A stretch of 64,000 bases of DNA from Ophioceras dolichostomum (lineage: Eukaryota; Ascomycota; Sordariomycetes; Magnaporthales; Ophioceraceae): NCBI GenBank assembly GCA_003049485.1, contig PYST01000103.1, positions 46,926 to 110,925 on the forward strand, in the 5' to 3' direction. Below, in pieces: positions 44,906 to 57,312 of the stretch. A program made the position numbers and the translations under genes. The stretch's first letter is position 1. Each line of letters begins with the position of its first letter. Under the pieces are notes generated by a model. That model was not told the origin of the DNA. It did no database searches and worked only from the letters and a program-made list of their open reading frames with translations.

Positions 44906-47900
44906 ACATTTTTCTTTCGGCGGAGTTGAGTGGGAACGGGTTTTATCACTGGCTGCATTGAGGTACAGGCAAGGATTTTGAGAGCTCTTTTTTATTTTTC
45001 TATCTTGGTCTTGCGCTTCTGCTCGCCACACATTACGGCGGCATATCAATCGAGAGAGAGAAACAAAAAACAACAACAAGGGACACACAACGCGACGCCA
45101 ACCACGACTCGAGGAGAAACGTGGTGGATGTGACGAACGTCCGACGTGGGATGATATTGATACTCTGGATGCGCGGCACACCGTACTCGGGAAAACTCGA
45201 TCTTATGGCCGTGGGTTCGGCTGGTCTGGGGAGGATGGCTGCTGTTGCTCGGTAGGGAATCTGGGCAAATGGCGAATCCCTTCTGTCTACTTGCCTCACC
45301 CGGCTCGCAAGACAAAATTCAACAGGAAACTTCATGAAGCCACCATCTTGATACCCTTCACATCTCTTTGAACCGAGTGCTCTACCCTTGGCACTTCTCG
45401 CCGGCTGCTCTCCGATCGTACCACGGAGCCCACCTATGTCAGTCACTAACAATCAGCAAATACCTACCTCCCTCCTTAAACTGCTAAACCCATGAGTCCT
45501 GTCGACTCGTAGACAGGGACAAGGACAAGGACAAGGTCAAGATCCGACGAGGCAGGTTACTCAAAAGTTGTGGAGTGCGGGCATCTCCCGATACTCTAAA
45601 TGTTGCTCAAGATCTTGTATCTTTGTGGGCGACGGGAGTCCTAGCTGAGATGAACTGGTGAGTCGGTGTGATGGCCGTCGGCCTTGCTCACCTACCACGA
45701 GAGACGCCTGCCTGGCCGCGAAGTTGGGCCTCCGACTCTACGTTAATTTTCGTCGTCGTGCTGCATACTCTGGCGTATGACAGACTCGCCTTCTCGTGCT
45801 CCAATGCAATCTACACATCAGATTTCGGGCAGGCAAGACGAGAAGTAGGAGAAAGGGCAGATATCGTGGAAGACCCGAGTCCCTCCCTCCCTCGTCTGTA
45901 CAGCCTGGGGCCGTCTCTCTCATTGTGACTGGGCCGGCTAGGCCTGCTGCTAGCTCTTCTTCGCCACATAGACATCTTCGCTATGGAGAAAAGCGGCCAT
46001 AATTTTGAAAGGACTGAGCAGGACTCCGTGAGAAGGGCGAGGCAGCAGATGTTGTCTAGGAGATTGCCCTACCGCCTACCCTACGTCGCATACTGCCATA
46101 GGGAGGGAGGCTGGGCTCACACAAGCTTCGTGTGCCCCTTCTGAATTCAAGCCAACGAGCAGAGTGCATATTCCCATCGTGAGGAGTCGTGCTTGGGGGC
46201 CTAAGGGCCAGGGGTGAGAGAGATGAAGGGATGACCGAGCCTCATTGGGGGTTGATTCGTCAGGAGCAAGTGAACCTAGGGTAAGGTAGCTGTGCCTACC
46301 CGATAGTCCTAGAGCTTCCCGGCTTCCGTACTCGTTATCTATTCTGTACAAGCTGCAATATGGGAAGAGGCGAATTCTTCTTGCTTCCCTGCCTTGTTCC
46401 AGCGACTGTGAGACTGGAGAAAAGCCGGTTTAATACAGACTCGCGAGACCTTGGATCCATCGGTAAAGGTTGGTCGTAAACTATGGGTGTCTTCACCGTT
46501 TCGGAAAGTTTTAGGGCCGTGCAGCTGCCCCCGCACTTCGAATTGAGTGGAGACGGGGCGATCAACAAGTGGGTTTGGTTTCCCATGCCCTTCTGAAGGA
46601 TCCTTCAAATGCTGCTTTGTCTGGAGACTGAATTCGAGCAAGACGAGCCGACGAATGTGTCAAAAAAGGACTCGTCATCAATATTGGGCTTTTCCCGCAG
46701 TCGCCCATGCCTCGACAGGGCAGGAAGCCTCTTGGCGTTCCTGTGCTCGTTCGAATGTTGAATGGAGGACCTCTAGAGGGCGTAGTACACCCATTGGCCT
46801 CTTCCTTGATTGCACATTTTACCGACTCAAGGTCGGACGTGGCACGGCGACGCTGTGCCGTCTCAGACATGCTTCGTCGAGCTCATGTAAGTCGACGTGG
46901 AGGCCTTTTTTTTTGTGGCAACGGAGCACGGGAGTGCTGGGATGGATTATCCTCCCTCTTGTGCGTTGAGGGTCCTATCCTGTTCCATTTTGGAAGGTGT
47001 TCAGCTCGGGTCGGCTCCCACGGCAGACCTACATTGCATCAAGAATAATATCTGGGCGTGGCGTGTGCTGGCAGGCTTGGGCCTGAGGCTTTATGATTAC
47101 ATGTGCGTGCAGCATCTGCGCTGATGATGTCGGAAAGCAGTGCGGCGAGCTGCGGGGCCAAGGTGCAGCCCAGGTGCAGTAGCGGGTGGGTGTCTGCCAA
47201 CTTCAAGCCGGGGAGGGGAGGAGTCTGGACGATGAAGGCCGTGGGTGGGGACGATGGTGATGGTCCTGTCGAGGCCGAGGGCAGCCACTATCTCTTGTCG
47301 AGCAGGTCGAGGGCCTTCTGCCGAACGAACTCAAATCGTTCCATGCCGCCAGCCCAAGTCATGAAATATCATATGAACGAAGGACAGGGAAAGCTGGCAA
47401 GGCAACGAGGCATTTGAGGCAACCTGAGGTAGCTGGTCCGTTGTTTTGACTCGTTTCGGTTGGCCTTTCTGGCGTCGAAGGACTGATCGACAGGTGAACC
47501 TGACTTAGTTCACCGCCCACCCTCGTCCTGAAGCCAACCTGAGTGGTGGTGGGTGGTAGGTGGCCAAAACAAAGCTGTAGCTCAGCCGGTGGTGGGAGTG
47601 GCGGCTTGATCTACAGAAAACTTCGTCGTTCTCGGTTTACATATTTCTGACATATAATAAGCGGATTTGCACGCGTTGCTTCAGTGCAGCTTGTGCATAA
47701 CCGCTGCTCACTCAGTGACACTACTTTGTGTGCTAGTGGGCGGGGGTTACGTCGTGCCCCAATTGGTGCCGTGGCATGACCATCAGTCGAGAGGGCAGCG
47801 ACGAAGCCAAGAACTTGGAAAGCGTACATCGTGGATGCTTCAGTGCTTCGCCCTCGCTGATCTGCTGGCATTTTCCAACTACAATACGAAGTATACAACC

Positions 47901-49479
47901 ACTTTATCCTTAGGATGCATGCGGGACGCCCACTCTTTCCACTCTTTCCCTGCCAGTCAACCATGTCGCCGCTCCGGACTTTCAGAAGTGCCACCTTCAG
48001 AACAGGATATAAGAACTCCCTGTCATGCCGGCGGTCTTGCAAGGACAAATAGGACTGATCTTTCGAAAGACCCCCTCACTGGCGTGTGCGAAACCCTGTG
48101 CTTCTTTTGAGTCTACGACGCTGAACCTTCTTTTTAAGAATGAGGACTCCTTTGTAGTTCTCCTGTCCTTTCGTTCACAATTCTTTTGATCTTTGGGCAA
48201 GTGCGGTGTCTCCTGCTGTCCTGCTGTGGACCGATGCGAAGTCACTCGTATCCTGTGGCGTCCTCGTATAAGTCATTTACGTGCGTCACTTCACGTCTTG
48301 TCGCTCGGGCGAGCTCGGCTGCCGGTGTTCTTTGCGTACAGTTGATAATACAACCGTATTTTGCGATCGCTTCACGGCATTATACTTTTACCCTCCACTC
48401 GCTGCGAGAAGAAGGCGTGTGTCGTTGTGCCCAACTCCCCTCTTATTATTTCAACAGCACGAGGGTCGATATCGTTTGTTCTTTCCTTTCTCTCCTTTTT
48501 TGGTTTAAGAGGTTGCAGCTGGGAAGAAACGCTCCCTGTCAGCATCAGCCCTCCCGTCTCCCTGTTTCCCTGCCGCTCCACAGGACCACAAAAGAACCGG
48601 ACCGCAGGGCCAGCACACCACCTCGAGCGGCCAACACCCCAGCCGAGGGGCGAAGACAGCACCACCTGGGACCACCAGCGTCAGCCAGGGGCCACATTTG
48701 ACGTCAAGCTCACCAGGCGCAGCAGCCAAACTCAATCTATCAGAGGGCGAACCCAATTGGCTTCCCTGAGCTGTTGTATGTTTCGAATCGAAATCGACGG
48801 TCGCTGGTTTGACGTGTGACGGTTGACGGGGCTCGCACGGCGCAGATAAACGCGAAAAGCCGTCGATAAATAACAACACACCATCGAAAAGTCTATCCCA
48901 AACCGCGTCTGCTTTCAGGGGCGCCCGCCACTAGATTAAACGGCTCGTCGCGAATTTCCTGCCGCGTCCTCAATCCCAGGCCCCCCCGATTCATCAGGCA
49001 CACGCACACACTCCCACGCGGACGCCACTTGGCGCTGTTGCGCTGTTGCCCGGCCGTTTAAGTGCTTCTCGGCACAACACGATCCCAGCCACGCGAGACA
49101 GGCCTGCCTTGATTTTCAACCCCATCCAACCATCCTGCGACAGCAACAAGAAGATCCACAGGTCCACCTTTACCGAAGATTTGCGGCTAGCGGCTGGCCG
49201 CCACCTTCGATTTTTGGGGGATATTGCCTTGGCCTGACTGGGATTTTTGGAGCCGTCAACCTCCAAGTCGACCGTTGATAAGGAATAAGGAAGTGGAAAT
49301 TTGTGCGGAAACCCAGAGTTTCGATCTCCATCGACATCTCCATCGAAATCGCTTAGGATCCATCGCAGAGAGGCACCGCAGACAGCCTTGACAGTCTCAC
49401 CAAAGCCCAAGACGCCACGATCGGTCGACACGGTGATTTTCCCGTAACGAGCGGGCGCCCGCCGCATCTGATTCCCATC
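44906..49479. other. 4.6-kb gene-poor intergenic region and long leader
   Basis: No convincing gene: frames are short and inconsistent in composition. A small (GGACAA) repeat lies near 45517-45536. The last 1-1.5 kb is probably promoter and 5' leader of the DUF2406 gene and contains a 63-codon upstream frame at 49046-49237. A tRNA-like A-box near 47577 is not supported by the rest of a tRNA. Confidence 0.5.
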
Positions 49480-51391
49480 ATGGCGTCCCAGAACCATCCA
49501 CTTCCGCAACCCCCTCCCCCGGTGCCTCAACACTACTCGCAGTACAACGGCCCATATCAGCAACAACAGCCAGCGGCCTACCAGCAGTACGCGCAGCAAC
49601 CGTCGCCAGGGTACGGCTATCCGGCGCAACAACCACAGCAGCAGCAGTTTCCCCAGCAGGCGTATAACTATCCTGCCCAACAGCCATATCAACAGCAATA
49701 TCAACAACCATATCAACAGCCATATCAACAGGGGCAGCTCCAGTACCAGCCACGGCCGGACCCGAACCAGCAGCCACCTCCGCCGCCGCAGCATCGACAG
49801 CAGCAAGGGGCTCGCCCGCCGGGGCCGGAATCTCGGAAGTCTAGGACCTTCAGCTTCCGATCCGATAAGTCGTCGCAGAAGGGCCACGACGCCTTAGTCG
49901 AGACATCGGCCGAGAAGGAAGCCAAGAGACTCCACAGCAAGGCCGACCCCACGTTGGCCATGAACGAGGCAGAGCCAGGTCAGTCGGCACCATCCGTCAC
50001 CATCCGTCGCCGTCCTTCATGGCAGGATCGTCCCGCGTATACGCGCCTCGAAATACTGAAATACTGACTCTCCATTCTCTGTTCTATATAGGCGTCGTCG
50101 CTGCGACCGTCAAAGCGTCACTCGCATCAATTCGTAGTGTGAAGCACAAGGACGCGAATGGAAACACGATCGGTCAGTCACGCTCGGATCGACTTCCGCG
50201 ATAATGAGGGGGAACCCAATTGTGTATGATATCGTGCTCGAACTGACACTAGCCGCCGCAGAGGATCCTGATTGGTCGAACCCTACCAGAAGCCGTTGGG
50301 AACGACCGTTAGACACCATCCGAGGTTTTGAGGCGGCAATCGATGGCGACAGAGGCGACCGCAGGTCCACGGTGTTCCGAGGTGAGACAAGCCCGAGCAC
50401 CCCGCCAGTTTGAATTCGGAGATGTTTCCAGGGATCTAACAACCGGTGTGTGTGCGCGCGCACTCAGAAACAGATTCTGTAGCCAATTGGAACAAGAGGA
50501 GCAGCGTCTACACGACCAGTGGGAGTATGTGCCACCTTCCCTGTCCTACTTCGTCACTCGTCATCTAGGTTTGGATCAACGACCAACCACAGTGTACCTT
50601 GCCTGACCGTTTCTCGACGATGGAATCTAGATCCCAACGGTGGTCGCCCCGGGTACCCCCGCGACAGCTACTATGGCGGGCGCCCGCCCTCCATGATGCA
50701 CGGCCCACAGCAGTATGACAGATACAACCGATACGGGGGACAAGACGACTATCCCGACCAGCAATGGGGGCAGGGCTATAACGCGTACAGTGCCCCGCCC
50801 AGGCAGCGATACTCCCGGATGGCGTCCGAGCCGCAGTTCTACACCCCGAGGCAGGCCGAGCAGCATGTGTACCCGATGCCACAGAACGGCCGGTCATACG
50901 AGACGGTAGCATCTGGCAGTGGCAGTGGTAGCGGCGCCTCGGGCGAGCAGGCTGGATACCAGACCGATCCCACGAGCAGCGAAAACAGCTCCATCGACCG
51001 GGTCCAGGCCCCTCCGAAGCCACCGGCTAACGACTACGGCATCGGCTTCAGTCAGAACCAGTCCGCGAACTACACTCTTGGATTCAATGGGTCCCAGGCC
51101 GCCGCCAATGCCGCCGCCGCCCCCGCGCAGAACGGGTATCCCAACACCGGACAGCCAAGCCAAGTCCCGATGCCGAACCAGACCCCCAACGCCGCGGCCG
51201 CGACCCCGCGAGAGATGCCGCCACCGGCGGTGCCCCGGAAGGAGAGCACGATCCTTAGGAAACCAACGCGGACTCCTTCCGCCCCTCCCGTCTCCATGGC
51301 GACAGGCGCGCTCGCTCCTCCTCCTGAGAGGCCTGCACTCGGCGAGAAGCGCAAGAGCTGGCTTGCTCGTCGGTTCAGCAGAAAGGCATAG
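49480..51391 (+). CDS. DUF2406 family protein with Gln/Pro-rich N-terminus
   Basis: Fungal-specific protein of the DUF2406 family, which includes yeast Igd1 and Ymr295c; the biochemical role is not settled. Five exons: 49480-49978, 50092-50172, 50262-50381, 50468-50524 and 50631-51391, phases closing to 505 residues. Residues 1-115 are Pro/Gln/Tyr-rich with YQQ repeats. The conserved block spans about residues 120-240: SRTFSFRSDKSS, ETSAEKEAKRLHSKADPTL, SIRSVKHKD, DWSNPTRSRWERPLDTIR and GFEAAIDG, assembled across three splice junctions. The C-terminal half is low-complexity (Gly/Tyr, Asn/Ala, Pro) and ends in a basic RKSWLARRFSRKA, a possible membrane- or nuclear-targeting tail. Intron donors include two GTCAGT sites. 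Confidence 0.85.
49682..49732 (+). repeat. CCATATCAACAG repeat encoding PYQQ
   Basis: Four imperfect 12-bp copies encoding PYQQ units, within the Gln-rich N-terminal region of the DUF2406 protein. Confidence 0.9.
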
Positions 51392-52419
51392 TGCGGATTG
51401 AGAAGCCATCTTATTTTCTCGGCCACCATTCGTCCCTCCGACTTCTCATATTACTTCTTTCGCCACGTTCCTACCTTACCCATCTTCTTACCACCTATCC
51501 TTATTCTGTCTGGTTACCCATCTTCGCATTTTTTCCCCCTTGATACCCAGAACAACTCCCATAGTTTCTTGAGAAGTCGGAACTCACCACAATTTTTCCC
51601 CCCTCCGCGTTTTCCCTCGCGGCGTGCAACATCGCTCTTTTCACTTTTAGCAGTCGCCGAGATTTACCACATACACCAAACTACCTATTCTAGGCGGTTC
51701 TTCTTCTTCTTCTTCTTCTTCCTTATTTTCATTTTTATCCTTTTTCATTTACGGGAGATTTTGGGATGTGAGATGTAGGTGTAGGCGGGCGGCAGGGTAC
51801 ACACAACATACGATTCATGTACATGTTTTCGGGGACTTTGTGATGATTTTACGATTTGTTGGGAGGGATATCATTCTTTCTTCTCGTTTCCAGAGAGGAA
51901 ATCAGAGAGGGAGGCGGCGACGGCTTTGTTGCGCTACTTGGATGTGTACCGCTTAATGCTCGACTCCTTTTCTTTCGTCTACCCTCCTCTCTTTGGACCG
52001 GCACATATAACATACCACCTACCACCTCTACCTACAGGTACATACATACACACGCCTTAGCCGGATTTGGAGAAAGAGGGGGATGGTTCAGTTTTAAGGA
52101 TTTGAAGGCGCCGATGCTCGCCGACTATTTTGGGGGTGCTTTTCTGGTATCATATTGCTGGAGTGTTTCATCAAAGTCTTGTGTTTAGTTGAGGTAGCAA
52201 GTACATACACCACCCACCCGAGCCTTCAAATGGTAGTCATAGTGTTCGACCCTGCCCTCTCTGCTTCGTGCCCTCCTGTGTGAAGCGAAACCGGTGATAG
52301 CAGTCCTGAATAGATGGTGCCACGAAACAAGATAATCTTGAGCCTAAGACCCTGGTTGTATTTCAAATCCAAAGCCTGGAGAGCGGCGAAATGTCGATAG
52401 ATGTGGGTAGGTGGTTAGG
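51392..52419. other. Intergenic region between convergent DUF2406 and VMA21 genes
   Basis: Pyrimidine-rich 3' flank of the DUF2406 gene with a (TTC)8 run at 51698-51721. Short frames only. Nothing else recognised. Confidence 0.55.
51698..51721 (+). repeat. (TTC)8 microsatellite
   Basis: Eight perfect TTC triplets in the 3' flank of the DUF2406 gene. Confidence 0.95.
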
Positions 52420-53040
52420 TCAACGTTCTTTTTTCCCATCCTTCTTTTTCTCATTTTCGGTCTGATCTTCCATCATAGCCACGACAACATAAGAGATAAG
52501 GACCACGTTTGCCATGATGGCGGCTAGGGCGCCGGCGTACGTGGAGTTGCCTTGATCAACCGGACACCAGAGTGTGTTAGCAAACTGCGGGCAAGACCAC
52601 AAGACCACAAGAAGCCAGCTTATGTGGACTGATGTTGGCTTCATCAGCCATCAACCAGATGATGAAGCTAGTAGGATAAGTGAGCGGCAATGAGGGCGTC
52701 CGAGTACGATACCTTTAAATATTGTATTGACAGTTGCGAAGTATGAACCAATGGGCATAACAACCATGGCGAACGTGAAGGCCAGCAACTTCACGATTAC
52801 CATCCTAAGAGGGGCGAGCGCCATGGTGTTAGCGAAACTCAGTGAGAGGGGAGGGGATGCAGAAGCGCGGTCATCCTATGGAGGAGGCCACGGTGAACCC
52901 GGACACTACGTTGCGAGGCTCACTCACGCAGGTACCGCAGGCGCGATGCTGGTCTGCTCATTCGCGGGAGGGCTCGAGCCGACATGGTCGTCCTTCTCGA
53001 GGATGGACTTCTCGGAGGCGACGATCCTACGCGTAGCCAT
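52420..53040 (-). CDS. VMA21: V-ATPase assembly factor Vma21
   Basis: Small ER membrane chaperone for assembly of the V0 sector of the vacuolar H+-ATPase. Three exons on the minus strand, 53040-52928, 52804-52713 and 52550-52420, give 111 residues. Residues 1-38 are hydrophilic (MATRRIVASEKSILEKDD). Two transmembrane segments follow: the first in VIVKLLAFTFAMVVMPIGSYF, the second in AGALAAIMANVVLISYVVVAM, with the family's TVNTIFKGNSTYAG loop between them. The C-terminus ends KKER, which fits a dilysine (KKxx) ER-retrieval signal as in yeast Vma21. Length is normal. It diverges from the Fun30-like gene across an 864-bp shared upstream region. Confidence 0.93.
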
Positions 53041-53904
53041 TGTTGAGGCTCAAGATGGGGCTCTGAAGTATTGTATGTGGACAAGAGGCGGACAATAGTT
53101 CGGGGGTGGACTCGCGGGCTAGGGATAGCTGGGGTATGTGTCCTGGTCAGGTCAGGCAGGGGCCCACACTCAATACCGAAAACGGCCAGACTGAGCGGTA
53201 GCTGCCTGGTAAATTCTCGCACTGATCCCCAACTGTTCAAGCCTGAATATTAGGGACTACAATGGGAGAAGGAGGTTCTCTTCTGACGATCGATGACATC
53301 TCGAACACGGGAACCACATCGGTCCTAAATAAGTGATGCTTCGCCATTCGACCATGTATCCGAAAGGCTGAGTAACGGAACCGTGGCAAGGAAGCGCACG
53401 GCTCCCCAGATTAACAACACCGCCCAACGTTGTGGTGCAGTTGCACAGTGCACGTGTTAACGCGTCTTCCCTGGAGCCCCGCCAGACTCGCGAGGCGTGT
53501 CGTCGCGGGGGTGTAGAAAAGACGGGAACCCATTAATTTCTTCAAAGTGCCCACCCACCGCCTACCTCCATTTCTTGCCACCAGACTTCGAGGGTTGAAT
53601 ATTCTTTTTGCCCCGACTTTTGCTTCATATTGTTCTTTCCTCTCCCACAATTCAATATCACCTTTCTCCGGTAGAGCGAGGCTTTACACAATAATACCTA
53701 CCAGTTAGACTGGAAGGCAGGGAGAGGCGAAACCGCACAGCCGTATGCCCGGCGTATTCAATGCTCTCGTCGGCGCCACTCATTCATTCACTCATCTGAC
53801 CGCAACCCTGTCTCAATAACCGCTCAATAGCCATTGTCACAACTGGTTGCGTGCCCTTTTCACAACCCAGACTCTCCTATTGTCCCTTCTTTGTGCTTTT
53901 CAAA
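53041..53904. other. Divergent promoter region VMA21 / FUN30
   Basis: 864 bp between the two start codons. No third gene seen. The frame of the SNF2 gene is open slightly upstream (from 53851), but the ATG at 53905 is preferred. Confidence 0.6.
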
Positions 53905-56900
53905 ATGCATTTCACCGTCCCAACACAGCCACTCTCCCCGCTGGCTCGCCGACCCAAAATCGGGCCAAGACCAACGAGTCCTTCGTACATCACCATCGAC
54001 AGTGACAGCGACCACGATAGCTTGGATGATCTCGACCCTGAAAAAGACACGACCAATTCGCGTCACTCTCAGTCTCGTTTGCAGGCTCATCCTCAATCTC
54101 GCTACCAAACCCAAGCCACCCAAATCGTCGACCGCCCGGTGTTGAAGGCCGCCCCTGCTGCCCTGAGTTCCTCCCCTCGATCCTCGTCGTCGCATGCCGT
54201 CGAAGTGCCCGCTTCTTCCCCTTTTCAGAGTCAGCCCGTGAGACCTCCAATGGCTGGTCGCCTCGGGTCGGCAATGGCTCCTCGCGGCACTGCTTTTCGA
54301 CCGCCTTCCAACAACCTGTTTCGGTCGAAGCAGGTTTTGGGAAAGCGGACCAGCTCGACTCCCGACATTGTGGACAACAGTTCCGACCCCTCGGACGACG
54401 ATGCAGTCGCCGTCATTGATAGCTCCGGAGACGAGCGTCCCCCTCGCGGTGACATCCGCCCTACTTCTTTCCAGCGCACCGAGGGCAAACAGAGCCCGCT
54501 GCGCGCTTCCGCTTCCTCAAGTGGTGGGCCGTCCAGCCCAATCGAGAGCATTCCGGTCGCCGCAACCGATCTTGTCGTCAAAGGAAGCATTCAGGACAAG
54601 CGACTGACCCGTCTGATCTCAGTCGGGCCTACATGCCTGTCTAAGATGGTCCCAGGCCGGGCCACTGTCGACTATCAGCGCGCACTAGTCAGCTGCAACT
54701 ACAACAAAGAGGAGGCTGCTCTGATGCTGCGCGACAGCCAGGCCAGCAAGAAGGCTCGCCATGACGAGCTTCGTCAGACAGCGTCTAAAGCGCAGGCGAC
54801 GGCAGCTTTGAGGAAGAAGGAGGAGATTAGGAGTTTCATCCGCTCCTTCGAACACAAGCCGTCCCATGCTCAGGCCGTCAAGCCACTGCCTTCACCAGAG
54901 ACAGAGGAGCAAGACTCAGATGCCGCATCCGACTTTTCGTCTGTCATTGTGGTCACGCCAGTCTCGAAGCCCAAGGGACGCCTTCAACGCGGCCTCAAGC
55001 CTCGCGACTCCCCATCGTCGGTGCCGAAACCCGTCCCGGAGACCATCATGATTGACTCGGATAATGACGAAGAGTTCTCATCGGCCTCCGAAGAGGAGGA
55101 TGACACAGCGAAATTGGACAAGGCAACGCGAATACTCAAGTACCTCAACGAATGCACTCTCGGGGGTCTCCTGGCCATCAGCGGTAGCTCCAAGTATAAG
55201 AAGGACTTTGCCGAGGCTGTCATCGCGAACCGGCCTTTCAGCTCACTGGAGGCAGTCAGGCGAGTCACACTCAAGAAGGCGATCCGCAAACAAGGCCAGG
55301 ACTTGAAAAAGCCGGCGAACGAGCAAGCCAATGTGGGCGAGCAGATCATCGACAATGTGTCCCGGTACATTAAGGCCTTGGACGCTATTGACGATGTGGT
55401 TGCCAAATGCGATGCCGAGGGCACGCGGATGAAGGCCATTACCGACCGTTGGAACATGGACTCAAGGGGCAACCCTGTTTCTGAGCAAGCTCGCGATGGC
55501 CAGATGACGCCCTCTAGCGCTGACGGACACCCGCTCAAGGTCGTGGAGCTGCCCATCCCGCGTGAACCGGAGCTCATGCGCGGCCATTGCTCAATGAAGC
55601 CATATCAACTCTACGGTCTCAACTGGCTCAACCAACTCTACCAGGACAACTTCGGCTGCATCCTTGCTGATGACATGGGGCTGGGCAAGACGTGCCAGAT
55701 CATCTCTCTCATCGCGCACATCGTCGAGACCTACGATGAGTCGTCTGACAAGCCTCGGCCCTGGCCGAATCTCATTGTCGTGCCGCCGTCCACCTTTTCC
55801 AACTGGGAGACCGAATTTAACAAATTCGCCCCCGATATCTTGGTGACGCGCTACCACGGCAAGCCCGCCGAGCGGGATGAGCTTGCGCGGGACATCCGCG
55901 AGAACCCCGAGGAGCATCATGTCGTCCTGACCACTTACACCCAACTCGGCCGGTCAGAGGACCTCTCGGCCATGTTTCGCATACGGCCCAATGCCGCCAT
56001 CTTCGACGAGGGCCACAAGGTGAAGAACTCGAAAACCAACACCTTCCAGGGCCTCAGCCGGATCACCGCCCAATGGCGAGTGCTCCTCACGGGCACGCCG
56101 ATTCAGAATAACATCATGGAGATGATCAACCTCCTCAGCTTCATCCAGCCCGACCTCTTCCAGACGCGGGTGGAGATGCTCAAGGACGTCTTCGAGCAGA
56201 AGGTCTCGCTGCTCGAGGTGTCCAACGGGGCTCTACTATTCAGCGACCGCATCCGGCGCGCCCGGAGCATCCTGGAACCCTTCATTCTTCAGCGGCTGAA
56301 GGACCAGACCCTGATAGGCCTGCCGCCCAAGACCAGCCGGGTCGTCTACTGTGACATGGACGCGGCGCAGCGCAAGATCTACGACGGCTACCGTTCGCAA
56401 TTCCGGAAGAGCAAGGATAGCGAGGCCCCGCGCAAGGCTGCGTCCGCGGACATTGCCAAGGACAAAAACAACGTGTGGATCCAGCTACGCAAGTCGGCAA
56501 TCCACTCACAGCTCTTCCGACGGTTCTTCACCGACGCCAAGGTGGAGGAGATGGCCAAAATCATGATGGACTGCATCCCGCAGGACAGGCTGCAGCAGCC
56601 AAAGATCCACCACCTCATCACCGAGCTCCAGGAGTCGTCCGACTTCCAGCTGCACCTCTGGTGCCGCGACGAGAGGTGCATCTCGCGCTTCGACGTCGAG
56701 CCCGACTCCTGGATGCAGAGCGGCAAGGTGCAGGCCCTGCTGGAGCTCCTCAAGGAGTTCCGGCGCAACGGCGACCGCGCGCTCGTCTTCACGCGCTTCG
56801 CCACCATGATCGAGATCCTGTCCGAGTCGCTGGCCTCGGCGGGAATCCCGCACCTGTCCCTCCAGGGCTCCACCAAGGTCGACGAGCGCCAGGACCTGAT

Positions 56901-57312
56901 CGACGAGTTCAACGACGCGGCGGACGCCGGCGAGGGGGACGAGGGCGAGCTCACGGCCTTCCTGCTGACCACGGGGGCGGGCGGCACGGGCATCAACCTG
57001 GCCACGGCCAACAAGGTTATTATTTTCGACCAGAGCGACAACCCGCAGGACGACGCGCAGGCTGAGTCGCGCGCCCACCGCCTGGGCCAGACGCGGCCCG
57101 TCGAGGTCATCAGGCTTATTACTAGAGATTCTGTCGAGGAGCTGATATACAAGGCTTGTCAGAAGAAGCTTGAGCTGGCCGACCGGGTCACGAACGCGGC
57201 GCAGCAGAACCAGCAGAACAAAAAACAGCACCAGCTGCCCACGAGCGCGGAGGATTTCTCGCGCGCGATCGAGGAGGAGGTGCAGCGCCAGATCTTGGCT
57301 GGAGATGAGTAG
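53905..57312 (+). CDS. FUN30: SNF2-family chromatin remodeller, Fun30/SMARCAD1 type
   Basis: ATP-dependent nucleosome remodeller with roles in heterochromatin and DNA-end resection in characterised relatives. Single exon, 1135 residues from MHFTVPTQPL. Residues 1-230 are disordered and Ser/Pro/Asp-rich with TIDSDSD-type SIM-like acidic patches. A UBA/CUE-like helix bundle lies at about residues 234-280 (MVPGRATVDY, NYNKEEAALML). The helicase core contains DDMGLGKT (Lys595), DEGH (701-704), LTGTPIQNN, and the second lobe with TGAGGTGINL and QAESRAHRLGQTRPV. The spacing between lobes and the CUE-like domain fit Fun30/Fft rather than Rad54 or ISWI. The C-terminus is Gln-rich. No intron found. 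Confidence 0.93.
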   Translation: MHFTVPTQPLSPLARRPKIGPRPTSPSYITIDSDSDHDSLDDLDPEKDTTNSRHSQSRLQAHPQSRYQTQATQIVDRPVLKAAPAALSSSPRSSSSHAVEVPASSPFQSQPVRPPMAGRLGSAMAPRGTAFRPPSNNLFRSKQVLGKRTSSTPDIVDNSSDPSDDDAVAVIDSSGDERPPRGDIRPTSFQRTEGKQSPLRASASSSGGPSSPIESIPVAATDLVVKGSIQDKRLTRLISVGPTCLSKMVPGRATVDYQRALVSCNYNKEEAALMLRDSQASKKARHDELRQTASKAQATAALRKKEEIRSFIRSFEHKPSHAQAVKPLPSPETEEQDSDAASDFSSVIVVTPVSKPKGRLQRGLKPRDSPSSVPKPVPETIMIDSDNDEEFSSASEEEDDTAKLDKATRILKYLNECTLGGLLAISGSSKYKKDFAEAVIANRPFSSLEAVRRVTLKKAIRKQGQDLKKPANEQANVGEQIIDNVSRYIKALDAIDDVVAKCDAEGTRMKAITDRWNMDSRGNPVSEQARDGQMTPSSADGHPLKVVELPIPREPELMRGHCSMKPYQLYGLNWLNQLYQDNFGCILADDMGLGKTCQIISLIAHIVETYDESSDKPRPWPNLIVVPPSTFSNWETEFNKFAPDILVTRYHGKPAERDELARDIRENPEEHHVVLTTYTQLGRSEDLSAMFRIRPNAAIFDEGHKVKNSKTNTFQGLSRITAQWRVLLTGTPIQNNIMEMINLLSFIQPDLFQTRVEMLKDVFEQKVSLLEVSNGALLFSDRIRRARSILEPFILQRLKDQTLIGLPPKTSRVVYCDMDAAQRKIYDGYRSQFRKSKDSEAPRKAASADIAKDKNNVWIQLRKSAIHSQLFRRFFTDAKVEEMAKIMMDCIPQDRLQQPKIHHLITELQESSDFQLHLWCRDERCISRFDVEPDSWMQSGKVQALLELLKEFRRNGDRALVFTRFATMIEILSESLASAGIPHLSLQGSTKVDERQDLIDEFNDAADAGEGDEGELTAFLLTTGAGGTGINLATANKVIIFDQSDNPQDDAQAESRAHRLGQTRPVEVIRLITRDSVEELIYKACQKKLELADRVTNAAQQNQQNKKQHQLPTSAEDFSRAIEEEVQRQILAGDE

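Noticed and set aside
47577..47620. tRNA-like A-box (TAGCTCAGCCGG)
   Set aside because: No matching B-box or pairing acceptor and anticodon stems follow, so a tRNA is not supported.
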